The translations under genes and the position numbers were made by a program. The notes below the pieces were generated by a model. It was not told the DNA's origin and made no database searches. It saw only the letters and a program-made list of their open reading frames with translations. From Craspedostauros australis (lineage: Eukaryota; Bacillariophyta; Bacillariophyceae; Mastogloiales; Achnanthaceae), in contig JAMXDE010000003.1 of assembly GCA_026770025.1 (NCBI GenBank), positions 1,550,001 through 1,614,000 of the forward strand: DNA of 64,000 bases, read 5' to 3'. The first letter of the stretch is position 1. Every line of letters starts with the position of its first letter. Positions 1-10,584 of the stretch are shown here, one piece after another.

Positions 1-3000
1 AAGGGTGTCGGCGAGAGCCTCATGGAATCGGGCGCCCGATGTGCGCAGGCCGTAGAGTGCCTTGACTATCTGCATGGTATGACCAGCGAAGTCACCGAAT
101 TCGTCACCAGCGATGAAGCAGATGCGTTCTTGAGTGAAGGCCTCAAGATACGCATTGCCGATGTCTCCAACCCATGTTAGAATGCCGTTGAGTTCGCCGG
201 CGAGGAGGGAGAGGCGGAGAGAGCGAAGACTGACCACACCTGCGTAGGATGCATCCTTGCAGGGGTCGGTGAGATGACCACCAACGACGCAGCGCGCCTT
301 GTGGCGGAGGTCATGCTTCACAGCATAGACCCATTGGAGGCGGATCTTCTGGAAGCCGGAGGGAACAGGGGCGCCTTTGCCGAGAGACTTGAAGGTGTGG
401 TACCCGAAGAGTTGGTCCATCTCCTTCTTCTCGGCATCGGCCCAGAGAGTGTTGCCGTTCTTGTCGTCGAGTCGCAGCGCTTCCTTGTGGTTGCGAGGGA
501 CTTGGACACCGAACTGGAAGGTGGGAGCGTGGTTGAAGGTCTTGGACTTGTTGACCTGGCGCTCGAGACGATTGGTGCGGATGGCGAGGCGCTTGAGGCG
601 CTTCCAGCCAGGCTCGTCGAGCAGCTCGTGGCGGCGGCCATAGGCAGCGCAAGAGACGGGATCATCCTGAATCATGATGGAGAGGGGTTCGGTGGAGGTG
701 GAGCCGTCTCCCCATTTGACGATGACGTTGAAGCTCGATCCCTTGTAGGAGGGAGAGGAAGATGAGAGAGGACCCTCGTGTCCGATGATGGAGTCGAACT
801 CCCACTTGGCGTCGGGGTCGTCGTTGTGCTCCTGTTGCCGTTCGATGATGTCGGCGAGCTCAACATAGGAGATGAGGTCATGCGTCTCCCCATCAGCCAG
901 TGCGAGTAGCATCTTGATGCGTTGGTGGTTGGCTGCGTCAAGGTCATTGACCTTTTGCACCACCTCCGCTCTGACTTGCTGGCCATCCTTCTCGTGGATG
1001 AAGGTCATCCCAACGAGATCCTCGGGAGAGAACTTCGGGATGTGGACCTTGGCATTCCCCACTGTTTCAGGGTCTGTGCCGCGGCGGTCAGCCAGGATGG
1101 AATCGGCGAGGGAGTGAACGATGGGATCGGAGTCAGGAGGGACGGAGATGTCGTCGTCTGGCTCCCCATTCGCCACATTCATGGCATCAGAGCCATCGTC
1201 CTCCCCAACAATGGGGAAGGGGAAGTCCGCACGAAGATTGCGGGTGGCAGAGTCGTCGGCAGGTCGGATGGCAGACCGAGGGAGGAGTCGCTGGGTCTCG
1301 TCGTCGAGGACCCAGAAGGTGAGGTCGTCACCCTTGTGAAGGCAAGGGCCGGCCCAGCGTCCACTGCGCTCCTTGGACTGGCTGGGGAAGGTGGGGTTGT
1401 CAACCCGGTAGTAGACAGGTTGCCACCATCGGTAGGAAAGGAACTTGGAGATGTCCGGTCGCTGTCCGAAGGCGGCTTGAAGAGGGGTGATGGAGCCAGC
1501 GGTAACCTGCGCGATGTGATTGAAGAGATCAATCACATAGAGCGTGCAGATCAGCCAGAAGCGGTCGGGGGTACCCGTGCGATCCATCACACCGTTGGTT
1601 GTGCGTTTGATATCCTGGATCCGGCGTTCCGCGCCGTTCTGATGCTGGTGTTCCGGCTCACTCTGGTGGTCCTTGATGTGATATTGTCGTAGGATCTCCA
1701 TGACCTTGTTACCGATCTGCGCCTTGGCGTTATCAGACATCAGTAGATCAGGAGCCCCATGGCGACGGATGAAATCACGGAGAGTGTCGGAGATGCGGCC
1801 CTCGGATGGCATGGGAAAGCCGGCCGTGAACCGAGAGTCGAGGGCGACGTACACCTGAAGCATGGTGCAGCCGCCATGGCCGAGAACCCCGTCGTCGTGA
1901 GCAGGGGTATCGGAGAAGAGCGTATCCATCGCAACCGTCTCATGGAGACGGTCGACGTTAGCCGCTGGGAACCGAGACTTGAAATGCTTGCGCATGGAGA
2001 AGCGCTCGGCGGTACGGTACCATTGAGAGGTACACCGAAGAGTGTCGCGAACGCGACGAGCTGGAATCCAGCCGAAGTGGGGTCGGAGAGCCTCGTAGTC
2101 GGCAGGCTTGCGAGTGGCAATGATGCTGCCCGGGTTGTCAGCGATGTCGGCTTGGCGAGCACCAGTGTAGGCCGTGAGAACGGTAGAGTTGTTCTCGCGG
2201 CGCTGGAGTGCTGCGGCGTCATCATCGTCGACGTCGTCGAGGTTCATCTCCTGGTCGAGGGAAGAAGGGTCCCATTCGTCGTCCGCTGTGAAGTCGACAT
2301 GTGGATACTTGTCGAGTTCGGAGCGGGTAGGCTTGGCCATGTCCATGTAGGACAGGCCTTGCCGGACAGCCAGTGGGATGATGTGGCCTCCTGGTGTGAT
2401 GATGGTCTGGCGACCTCCAGGGAGATTCCGTGGGCGTTCGTTGACATCCATTCCGAAGGCACCAAGCTGGTTGGATGAATGGATGGTCTTGCCCTTTCCG
2501 TAGAGCGCGTATTGGTGGAATTTACCAATGATGGGCCCTTCGGTGGTCTGGATGAGACCAGCAACCGTACCGATGTCGAGGTTGGCGATGGCAGAATCAC
2601 CAATGCCACTGACGTCGGCAGTGTGTCCCGTCTTGCAGAGAACGAGGACGTCATCGCCAGCCAGGCCACCATTGGCACCGCTGTCGACGAGAGAGCCAGA
2701 GTGGTCCTTGACAAGCTTGTTGAAGCTGTACCGGACCACCGTGGAGTTGGCAAGGCGCCAGGTCTGGCCCTTGTAGACCAGTTGAGGAGTATCGTCAGAC
2801 GAAGAGGTGGACTTGGTCTGTGCGAGAAGGCGATCGATGGCAGTGGACTGGTCACCAGCCTTGGAAGAGTCCGTGTTGCCAGCGGATGGAGTTGCGGAAG
2901 GAGTGTCGGTGGTGCCCGAAGATGTGGCAGCGTTGTTGGCAGCTCGGTGGGAGTCAGCCTTGCCCTTGCCCTTGTTCTTGCGCCACTTGCCCTTTGCCTC

Positions 3001-4407
3001 AAGGAAAGCCTTACGCTGATCCTTGGACATCTCACGCCATTCATCATTGGGGATGGGACGGCGGTCGTCCTTGGCATAGTCCTTTCCATTGCCTTTGCCA
3101 GCAGAGCCGCCGGTCTTGGCATTGTTGACCTTGCGCCGAGATGTGGTGCGAGGCTGGTTGGCATCAAGGGACTGCGCCTCATCGCGGACGAACTTGAGGA
3201 GGTCTTCGAAGGAGACACCGACCTTGATGAAGCCGCGAGATTGCTTGTGACGTTGGCGGGAGTTGGACTTCACGTTGGTGTAGGCCCGAGTCAGGTCGAC
3301 ATCGGGACCGATGGCGGTGCGTAGCCATTGCTGCTTGACCGCCTCGTCAACGCATGCATCATCGAGCTCCTCGATGTCGTCGAGCTTGGTTTCCCAAGCA
3401 TCGAGGAATTGCTCGCGGGTCTTGGTCCAAGTCTGGTCCAGACGGAAGGCGACGATGGTGTCTCTGTATTTGATGGACAGAGTCTCGCCAACGACGCCAC
3501 TGGTGTAGCTATCGACGAGATCGGCGTAGGCCGCACGGCCATCGCAAGACTTCTTGTAGGCACGGATGATGCGCCGACTCTTGGAAGTCTTGACATGCTC
3601 AGTGAGCACGGCGAAGAGGTAGCGATTCTGGCTCGCAAAGAAGGCCTCGTCCTTGGTTGCCGGCATGAAATCCATATCGAGATGGTGGTTGAGTCCATGA
3701 GAGAAGGAAAGAGTCTCGAAGGTCCGCATGAAGGTGAGGAAGTGCTTGTCGTCCTTCAGTGTTGGGAGCGACAGACTCTCTCGCTTGGTTGCCTTGCTGA
3801 ACTCCTTGACGTAGTCAGCCGGTAGCTCCATGGCTTGGACACCTTGGAAGTTGGAAGAGGGTGCCATGGATGGAGTCACAGGCGGTTGCGGGAAGGCAGG
3901 ATCAGGCACCGAAGCTGAAGGATCGAATCCGAAGTTCACATGCGGAGGTTCTTCGGCCACAGGACGGAATGCGGATGCCGGAGTGGTGTGGTTGCCCATG
4001 CCCATGCCCATGCCAATTGGAGATGGCACAGGTGTGCTTGCAGTCGAATGCGAGCGCGAAGAAGGAAGAGAAGGGTTGCTCTGCTCAGCCGTGAACGCCA
4101 TGAAGGTAGCGCGATCAAGCTCGTTCCAGGTATCGTCATCCAGAATGGACTGGGTGAGATACCACTTGCCAAGGTTGAGGATCTTGCGGATGTGGTTGAT
4201 GCCGAGGGATGCGGTGAAAGGCTCGCCATCATCGGTGTTGCCACTGAGATGGAAGCTGCGAAAGTCATCCTCAGTGAGAGAGACGAGGTCGAGAGGGCTG
4301 ATGATGTCCTCATGAGCGATGATATCGCGAGGAGTTGAGTCGGAAGGGATGCCGATGACACCGAGGATGTGATCCAAGGTGGCGAGGTCCGTCTCAGCAG
4401 TCGTCAT
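1..4407 (-). CDS. Copia-type retrotransposon gag-pol polyprotein (3' part outside window)
   Basis: I read this frame codon by codon: 1469 codons without a stop from ATG at 4407 to the window edge. The next in-frame stop upstream is at 4552-4554, and 4407 is the first Met. In order: a gag-like region with no visible CCHC zinc knuckle; a protease motif DSGAN (Asp575); an integrase core with D828 (AMDTLF), D892 (LMSDNAK) and E927 (QNGAERR), the last two 35 positions apart; then the start of reverse transcriptase (GFQKIRLQWVYAVKHDLRH from about residue 1347, first catalytic Asp in GDIGNAYLEA at 1415). The order protease-integrase-RT is diagnostic of Ty1/Copia. The DSGAN protease and the RT wording resemble diatom CoDi elements as I remember them. 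The YVDD box, RNase H and 3' LTR lie beyond the left edge. The unbroken frame suggests a young copy, but completeness cannot be judged here. Confidence 0.95.
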   Translation of the reverse strand, partial: MTTAETDLATLDHILGVIGIPSDSTPRDIIAHEDIISPLDLVSLTEDDFRSFHLSGNTDDGEPFTASLGINHIRKILNLGKWYLTQSILDDDTWNELDRATFMAFTAEQSNPSLPSSRSHSTASTPVPSPIGMGMGMGNHTTPASAFRPVAEEPPHVNFGFDPSASVPDPAFPQPPVTPSMAPSSNFQGVQAMELPADYVKEFSKATKRESLSLPTLKDDKHFLTFMRTFETLSFSHGLNHHLDMDFMPATKDEAFFASQNRYLFAVLTEHVKTSKSRRIIRAYKKSCDGRAAYADLVDSYTSGVVGETLSIKYRDTIVAFRLDQTWTKTREQFLDAWETKLDDIEELDDACVDEAVKQQWLRTAIGPDVDLTRAYTNVKSNSRQRHKQSRGFIKVGVSFEDLLKFVRDEAQSLDANQPRTTSRRKVNNAKTGGSAGKGNGKDYAKDDRRPIPNDEWREMSKDQRKAFLEAKGKWRKNKGKGKADSHRAANNAATSSGTTDTPSATPSAGNTDSSKAGDQSTAIDRLLAQTKSTSSSDDTPQLVYKGQTWRLANSTVVRYSFNKLVKDHSGSLVDSGANGGLAGDDVLVLCKTGHTADVSGIGDSAIANLDIGTVAGLIQTTEGPIIGKFHQYALYGKGKTIHSSNQLGAFGMDVNERPRNLPGGRQTIITPGGHIIPLAVRQGLSYMDMAKPTRSELDKYPHVDFTADDEWDPSSLDQEMNLDDVDDDDAAALQRRENNSTVLTAYTGARQADIADNPGSIIATRKPADYEALRPHFGWIPARRVRDTLRCTSQWYRTAERFSMRKHFKSRFPAANVDRLHETVAMDTLFSDTPAHDDGVLGHGGCTMLQVYVALDSRFTAGFPMPSEGRISDTLRDFIRRHGAPDLLMSDNAKAQIGNKVMEILRQYHIKDHQSEPEHQHQNGAERRIQDIKRTTNGVMDRTGTPDRFWLICTLYVIDLFNHIAQVTAGSITPLQAAFGQRPDISKFLSYRWWQPVYYRVDNPTFPSQSKERSGRWAGPCLHKGDDLTFWVLDDETQRLLPRSAIRPADDSATRNLRADFPFPIVGEDDGSDAMNVANGEPDDDISVPPDSDPIVHSLADSILADRRGTDPETVGNAKVHIPKFSPEDLVGMTFIHEKDGQQVRAEVVQKVNDLDAANHQRIKMLLALADGETHDLISYVELADIIERQQEHNDDPDAKWEFDSIIGHEGPLSSSSPSYKGSSFNVIVKWGDGSTSTEPLSIMIQDDPVSCAAYGRRHELLDEPGWKRLKRLAIRTNRLERQVNKSKTFNHAPTFQFGVQVPRNHKEALRLDDKNGNTLWADAEKKEMDQLFGYHTFKSLGKGAPVPSGFQKIRLQWVYAVKHDLRHKARCVVGGHLTDPCKDASYAGVVSLRSLRLSLLAGELNGILTWVGDIGNAYLEAFTQERICFIAGDEFGDFAGHTMQIVKALYGLRTSGARFHEALADTL

Positions 4408-4719
4408 GATGAGCGATGGATGGATGGAGAGAGCGGATGCGGATGCTGGAGGCTGAAGGGTAGCTGAGGCTGGGGTGCACTGACTGAATCGTCTTCTGGT
4501 GCGGGAGGGTGCTGCAGGAAGTCTTGGATGGCTGAGTGGGAAGGCCCGAACTCAGCAGAGGAACCGAAAGGAGGGCGTTCTGCGAATGCGAGAAGGCCGA
4601 AGGAAAGCCGAAATCACGTCGTCACGTGATGGAAGGTGAAGGGATCGCTCGTGGATGGACGAGGGATGAAGGATGGATGGATTGTCACGCAATCAATTCA
4701 GTAGGTGAAAGCTTGCGAC
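4408..4719 (-). other. Untranslated leader of the Copia-like element
   Basis: This lies between the gag Met and the candidate LTR, with no separate gene. The gag frame stays open upstream to 4551 but has no further Met. Next to the candidate LTR the minus strand does not read TGG, so there is no standard primer site for a tRNA CCA end. An internal tRNA fragment may prime, or the LTR call may be off. Confidence 0.4.
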
Positions 4720-4936
4720 TGTTAATCTGTTAGAACGTAATCGTAGATGGGTGTGAAGGATACCGCACCGAGAACGTAGAGTGATCAAGTCGTTGTTGTT
4801 GGTGAGGAGAGTGTTTGTTTACTGTATTATTCGTATGGTAGTAGGAATGCTGTCGAGCTCACAAGATGGTTTCTTGAGAACTGTGAGCATGAGAGAGGCA
4901 TGACATGATCTCATGCAATTGCAAGTAAAATTAACA
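4720..4936 (-). repeat. Candidate 5' LTR of the Copia-like element
   Basis: This 217-bp stretch begins TGTTAAT and ends ATTAACA, a perfect 7-bp terminal inverted repeat with the TG...CA ends expected of an LTR. It sits upstream of gag at a sensible distance. The partner LTR is outside the window, so identity between the two could not be checked. Another TGTTAG start at 4729 has no matching end nearby. Confidence 0.35.
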
Positions 4937-5997
4937 CGGAGACAACACGACAAATGTGCGTGTTACTGCGTGAAGATGAGGTGCAAAGAGTCAATGAACA
5001 AAACACCGCGATAGCCCGTGTTGTGAATTACGTCTTCTCACGATGTTGCTAGTAGTACGATCACACGATTGATCGTATTCACTTGAGAAGGTCATGGCAA
5101 GATTCGCACATGTCGCACCCAAGATCCAAGTCTGTCCTGATTGGGCAGATTGGTTCATCTTGGCAAGAAATCAATTTCCGCGACATTTTGGAACTGTGTT
5201 TGACGGGAAAACGATTCCTGCGACGCGAAATGCGACACAAATTTGACACAACGGATTTTCGACCAAAATTTCCGTTCGGAACGGAAAAGGTAAGAAAAGT
5301 GGATATTTCTGATTGGTCGACGGGTGTCGCTATTGTTAGAGATTTAGCGTGCGCTAATAACTACTCCAGACGGACCAAGAGACCATCGATGTGAGGAGGC
5401 AAGCAACTACGCCGTCGTGCCAGCGTTGTGCTCAAGCGTTCCGGGGTTAGTACCATGTGCCAGACGCAAGAGCACGCGAAGTGCTACTGGACAGCTCAAG
5501 CCGTCAGTGTGCAGAAGTGGCATCGCAATGGCAAGCACCACAGAGGCTTCTCTGGACGCACAGCTGCGAGATGTGGACAACAATGCAGCTTGAAGCAGAC
5601 CAAGCGAGTATGCTAGGACTACGTACGACGAAGACGATAGCAGGAAACGAGAATCTGCATGTTGCTTGGTCACTAAAGGAGTTGTTGAACCACCCACCTG
5701 AATTGGCCTTTCACAGAAAACGCAAACATTGCTCAATCGGATGGAAGATAATACTTGAAAAAGTTCAATCTATTGGTTGTCCCCTTTGTTTGCGGATCCC
5801 ATTGGTCTTGTTCGCGAGCTAGCTTAGTTAGATTCAACCAAGGAAACATGCACCTGGGACACTCGGCAGAAAGTCGGGAGTTGCTACAACCGGAAACGTG
5901 TTAAGAAAAATAATATCATGATATTAATAATTGGTCATACATCATTGCCGCGTATTGCGTCAATTACTCCCTTGAGAGAACCTGGAGTCGTAACAGA
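4937..5997. other. Intergenic, no recognised gene
   Basis: Only short, unconvincing frames are present, for example 103 codons at 5083-5394 with no family resemblance. No tandem repeat was seen. Confidence 0.5.
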
Positions 5998-6135
5998 TAA
6001 ACTCCCGACATTCCCGACAAAGCTCCCGACATTCCCGACAAAGCACCCGACATTCCCGACAAGACACCCGACATTCCCGACAAAGCGCCCGACATTCCCG
6101 ACATTCCCGACAATCCCGACATTCCTCACACAACA
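5998..6135. repeat. 21-bp minisatellite, copy A
   Basis: Tandem units of about 21 bp are built on two 9-mers, CCCGACATT and CCCGACAA, with a variable AGCN or GACA linker. The right part collapses to bare 9-bp units. Both strands stay open by chance (GNVG-type or FPT-type repeats), so reading frames here should not be called genes. A sister array lies at 8070-8200. Confidence 0.9.
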
Positions 6136-8069
6136 GTCGACATACTCGACCAAAGTTGACAATCTGTTTGGATGACGTTGGCGGAGCGTGGGTGCTGTTG
6201 CGATCCATGAAGTTTCAACCCGAACACACACAAAATGCCACCCAAATCGGATGAGCGCGTTGTTTGTTGTTGCGGTTTGGACAAACAACGGGCAGCTTTT
6301 TCGCTTGACACCACAACAACGACACACCATGTCGCCTCGCATCACATCACAGTCCATGTATGCAATGCAGGGTACTCATGCAGTGATTGTAATATTATAA
6401 ATATAAGCACTTATATCATCCCATTATGGTGTTTAGAGTAGACTTGTAAATTTTTAAGCTCCTGGGACTTGTCAAAACAAAGTTATTGTTTTGTTGTAGC
6501 CTATGGCTAGAAACGTTAGGCATGCGGACGCAAAGGGGCAGCTGCAGCTCAAAATCTCCAGTCGTGCTTCTACTTGTGCCGAGTCGTGTCCACCATGGAC
6601 ACACTCACATTTCTCGCGGGTGGGGCGGTTGGCTGCAAAGCAATATCATGGACTGCGCAGTGGCAGTAGACATGATGAGGCTGCTGCTTTGTCTGGGCTT
6701 TGGATTGGTGGAAGACATGTAGAGAGCTGTAAATACGTTGGTTGGCAGGTTGCAGGCTCCATGCTATCCACAGGTGGTACACCCCAATGTAGCCTTTCCC
6801 CTCACCCTTATCTTGACCTGGACCCTGCCTTGTTCTCGGTTCTGCCGCTGTTCATGGCCCAAGAGGTTGACCCTACTCCATGTCCCAATCAGCACACACT
6901 GCCTTCCCTCCATATTCCCACTCTATTCTGCAGCCTCGTCCTCGCTTCAGGTCTATTCCCTGCCAGCATGTTTGGACCTCCTCTCTGCTTGTCGTCGCCA
7001 ACAGCCATTGTTGGATTCTGGCCGTTGTTCATCTGCTCTCCTCATGGCTTCTTATTTCGGTGTCAATGAACCTGCAAGCACACGAATCACAACACGAGAA
7101 ACAACAAGGAAAGCAACACTGCCGCCACCAGTTGCTTTCCGCACCGTGCCAACAGCTTGCAGATGACCATGACGTCCCTTGTCCAATGGGAGCAAAGCAG
7201 GTTGCACAGGACTTTGTATTAACAAACTAAGCTAAGTGTTACAGAATATTATATTTTGCATTCCCTCGGATACGTCACTGTGCTCCATTAAATTATATTG
7301 TGTTGTGTAGTATTCGCAAGTGTCGCTGTTGCTGTGGATGCGCAGGGATGCTACCACCAAGGCTGTGGTGATTGACACAACACGCACAAAAGAAGGAAAC
7401 GCCCAACCGAGCCAAATCACCAACAGCGTGAGAATCAAAGAGGACACCATCCATAACGTTGGATACCAACGCAGTCTGACATCGACCGTCAATGACGTCA
7501 TCATTTTCGTCCACGGTGAAGACAAGCCAGCCAGGTATTTGTGTCGTTCAATAAAGCTAAATACATCTAACCCTAATGATCAACACGCCGTATCGTTATC
7601 TAAAAATATCACGATGTACGATATCAAATCCGCAGGATCGTACGTGCGGACGCTGAATGGGGCCAAACGTGGAAAAAGACAACTGATCAAGCCTGTTCTT
7701 CGTTTTGCTGATTGGTATTGCGCTAGGCTACTCTAGAGAGAGTGTTGCTTGATGGTATTCCAAATCTGCTTGCAGCTCTTCTTCTTTGGCGATGCTTGAT
7801 GGATGACAAGATAATGAATAAACTTCTGATACAATCTTCAATGTATAATTGATCAGCACTAGCAGAAGTGAAGTACATGAATGGCACCATTGCTTGGTTA
7901 TTTACTGCACGGTGCTCTACTGTCTCCGACCGAGTCAAGTGCACATTCACAACATGATCGCGAGTTTGTCGGTTTCGTCCAGTGTGCCACCACGCGTTTT
8001 TCGTTCTTCGATTGTTTCGTCTGTCCGTTTCCCGTGAACTCTGCCCATCCAGGTGCGGATGTCTGGTGC
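6136..8069. other. Spacer between the two minisatellites, no recognised gene
   Basis: The longest frame is 188 codons (6503-7069, plus). It is rich in Ser, Pro, His and Cys and matches no family I know. It overlaps other frames of similar length, which suggests chance. Confidence 0.4.
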
Positions 8070-8200
8070 CGAGACTCCCGACATTCTCGACAATCACCAC
8101 AACACGCCCGACATTCCCGACAACACACCCGACATTCCCGACAACACACCCGACATTCCCGACAAAGCGCCCGACATTCCCGACATTCCCGACAATGACA
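8070..8200. repeat. 21-bp minisatellite, copy B
   Basis: Same unit and same orientation as copy A. The right-hand 33 bp (8164-8196) matches 6082-6114 exactly, including the change from 21-bp to 9-bp spacing. The linkers on the left differ (ACAC instead of AGCN). The two arrays are therefore related by duplication or conversion, followed by separate turnover. Confidence 0.9.
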
Positions 8201-9148
8201 CATGACAGCATGAGTTTATCAATTTCATTGTGATGACGTAATAAATATCAAAAGACGCCGGAGCTATTTATTTGGTTTAAGGCACGAGGTTTTTTATCGT
8301 GCCAGACATTTTGCCGCGTGTCCCTGCAAAAAGCAGGCAGAAGCACTTTGGTGGTGGCCAGACGTAACTTTTGACATTCAGTTAATCATGAATTGGATTA
8401 GGAGTCGCGGCAAAATATGTCATCACACACAGAATCCAATCCTTCCTTCCGAAAAGGACAATACTGCGCAAGAAGGATGGATCGGAGCAACCACATCCTT
8501 GTACTTGCGATTGTACTTGTGGTTGTGATTGTGCCGCCGTTGCGATCGATCTTGTTGTGCCATCGCCGGTGTGGGCATTGAAGTCGCCTGATGGTCCTGG
8601 CACGCCACAAGATCGAAGATATCAGTACATACTATTATTAGTGCTCATGATCGTCCAGATGTGTTGATGTGTTGCACATACTCCGTCCACGCTGTGAATA
8701 CTTCACAAGCAGACTTGGCTGGAATCAAGCCCGTGGCATAATATCACGCACGCAAGAGAACAATTCCTCCCAAGATGCTATGTGCTGCTGTCCCTGGTCT
8801 ACTCTGTTGGCATCCCGCCAAACATCAGAACAAGACCAATAGTTTCCCAGAATGCACGCGCACGAGTATGGTATGGTGTGGTATAGTACCATAAATGTAC
8901 ACATCACGCGTCCCAACATCGCCGATGTCAAAAGAGCCATTGCATCTGACATGGGAGGGGACAAATGAGGTGACGAAGACTGAGCCGAAATGCTCCCACC
9001 GACGCGCGCTGTGCACCGAGCAGTTTTGATGTCCAGATCTTTCGTCGGTGTGCCGTCTCCATGGTCATCACTTCGCGAGCGCCAAGGCATCTCCAAATTC
9101 ACTTCCATCCGTCATCTCCTCACAAAATCAGCAACCGCACAACTACCC

Positions 9149-9151
<3 letters not shown>
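8201..9151. other. Intergenic; upstream region of the spondin-like gene
   Basis: No coding sequence recognised. The right end should hold the promoter and leader of the gene starting at 9215; I could not fix a core promoter. Confidence 0.4.
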
Positions 9152-9186
<35 letters not shown>

Positions 9187-9208
9187 CCAATCAATCAGCC
9201 AATCAAGC
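9152..9208 (+). repeat. (AATC)n microsatellite in the 5' leader
   Basis: About 14 tetranucleotide units, slightly degraded at the 3' side, end 7 bases before the start codon at 9215. The position suggests it is transcribed as leader. Confidence 0.85.
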
Positions 9209-9214
9209 AATAAC

Positions 9215-10191
9215 ATGATGTTCAAGACCAGCACCCTCGCTCTCCTCGTGGCCTCCGCCATGGCCCTCCTCGCCAACAACGATGCCACCTTCGTTGCCGC
9301 CCACAACTCCGACAACGAAAAGGTCGATGACTTTGACATCCTCAAGGCCACTCGCCGACTCAAGGCCGGCAGCAGCCCGGATGGACCACAGTTCCTCAAT
9401 GTCCGCGTCACCAACCTGGCCTTCCGCCAACCGTTCAGCGGCCTCTTCGTCATGGTCCACACCCGTGCCGCCGGTCCTCTCTTCACCTTGGGTGTGCCCG
9501 CCAGCAATGCATTGGGAACCCTCGCCGAGAACGGAGACCCCTCCGCTTTGGTCACCGCATACAATGGCAAACCAGGCGTCGCCACCGCCATGGCCGTCCC
9601 AGGCCCAATCGGACCAGGCGGCAGCCTCGATATCCCAGTCACCGTCCCAGCTGGCTACTACGTCACCATCGCCACCATGGCGGTCAACACCAACGATTGG
9701 TGAGTCATGAGATCAGAATCTCTTAATGGATGAGCGCGCGCGTGCGTCCATGTATACTACCGGCGGCTTGTTCGCCATTGTCGCTATTGTTGCTGTTGAG
9801 CCCGCGTATGGCATCGCACCGCACCACATCTCTCACACTATTCTGCTTCCATTGCTCCGTTCTCGCATCCGATGACATGATACATTCACGCGATCTCCAA
9901 TACAACTCCATCGCAAATTGTAGCTTCGTCGCCTTGAACGGTGCCAAGATCAGGCCAGGTGACATGTTCCGCGGAGTTGGATACGATTCCGGTACCGAGG
10001 TCAACAACCAGCAGTGTGATTCCATCCCAGGACCAGCCTGTCCAGCCGGAAACAACGCTGATGGCAACGGCGAGGGCTTCGTTCACATCCACCGCGGCAT
10101 CCAGTCTGATGTTCCAACCAACACCCTCCCAAACACCCAGAACTACGACTGGCGCAACCCGATGGTCCAGTTCCGCGTCATGAGCGCCTAA
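9215..10191 (+). CDS. Secreted spondin-N domain protein (two exons)
   Basis: Exon 1 is 9215-9699 and exon 2 is 9924-10191, joined across a GTGAGT...TTGTAG intron of 224 nt. The product is 250 aa. The junction makes an Asn-Asp-Cys-Phe-Val-Ala-Leu-Asn-Gly run, where spondin-N proteins carry a ND.FVALNG motif, which supports the splice. The first 25-30 residues are a hydrophobic signal peptide ending near an Ala-rich site. The rest is one spondin-N domain: the LNVRVTNLAF opening, a PFSGLFVMVHT strand, a Gly/Pro-rich PGPIGPGG loop, then VHIHRGI near the C-terminus. These domains are extracellular beta-sandwich, often Ca-binding modules; a cell-wall or adhesion role is inference. The first Met (9215) is followed by a second at 9218. 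There is no membrane anchor. Confidence 0.88.
9700..9923 (+). other. Intron of the spondin-like gene
   Basis: Donor GTGAGT at 9700, acceptor TTGTAG ending at 9923, phase 2. The spliced frame restores a conserved family motif, and unspliced reading stops at the TGA at 9701. Confidence 0.85.
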
Positions 10192-10584
10192 GCACTTGGC
10201 GAAAACAACAACACGATGGAACACGATCAAATCTCGCCGTGCAATACCAAAAGAATGAAATATAATTATACCTATACCAATTGATGCCTACAGTATTATA
10301 TTATGTATAGTGCCATACATCTAGTGTCCACGTGGCACGCTGCCACTCGACGAAGTTCGTTCACTTGGCGCTACGGTGTTACGCAATCTCAGAACGAAGC
10401 AAACAAAGATAAATTCATTATGCCCGTAAGCAACACTGCATGGTACCTATTCATAGATTTAAGGCAATGAAGGTGCCCAATTAGATATTGTATGAATCTG
10501 ATTAAAATGTGCAACAGAACTGTTGGCAGGGAGTAATGGTAGGAGTAGAGCCCACTCCTGATAGTCCTAGCATGGTACAAGCAG
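10192..10584. other. Intergenic, AT-rich 3' flank
   Basis: No gene seen. It lies between two convergent genes and should hold both polyadenylation regions. Confidence 0.4.

Noticed and set aside
274-4338. Series of long plus-strand frames (163-281 codons) opposite the Copia polyprotein
   Set aside because: They share codon boundaries with the true minus-strand frame and are open only because of its codon composition. The sense strand carries all protease, integrase and RT motifs.
5935-6357. 140-codon frame with GNVG repeats over minisatellite A
   Set aside because: Multiple frames over the same minisatellite are open because its unit is a multiple of three and lacks stops. The flanking parts show no protein family.
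6503-7069. 188-codon plus-strand frame in the minisatellite spacer
   Set aside because: Composition is typical of non-coding DNA, with overlapping frames of similar length and no motif.
5998-8200. Possible CRISPR array
   Set aside because: The units are contiguous minisatellite repeats with no unique spacers of constant length, in a eukaryotic context.
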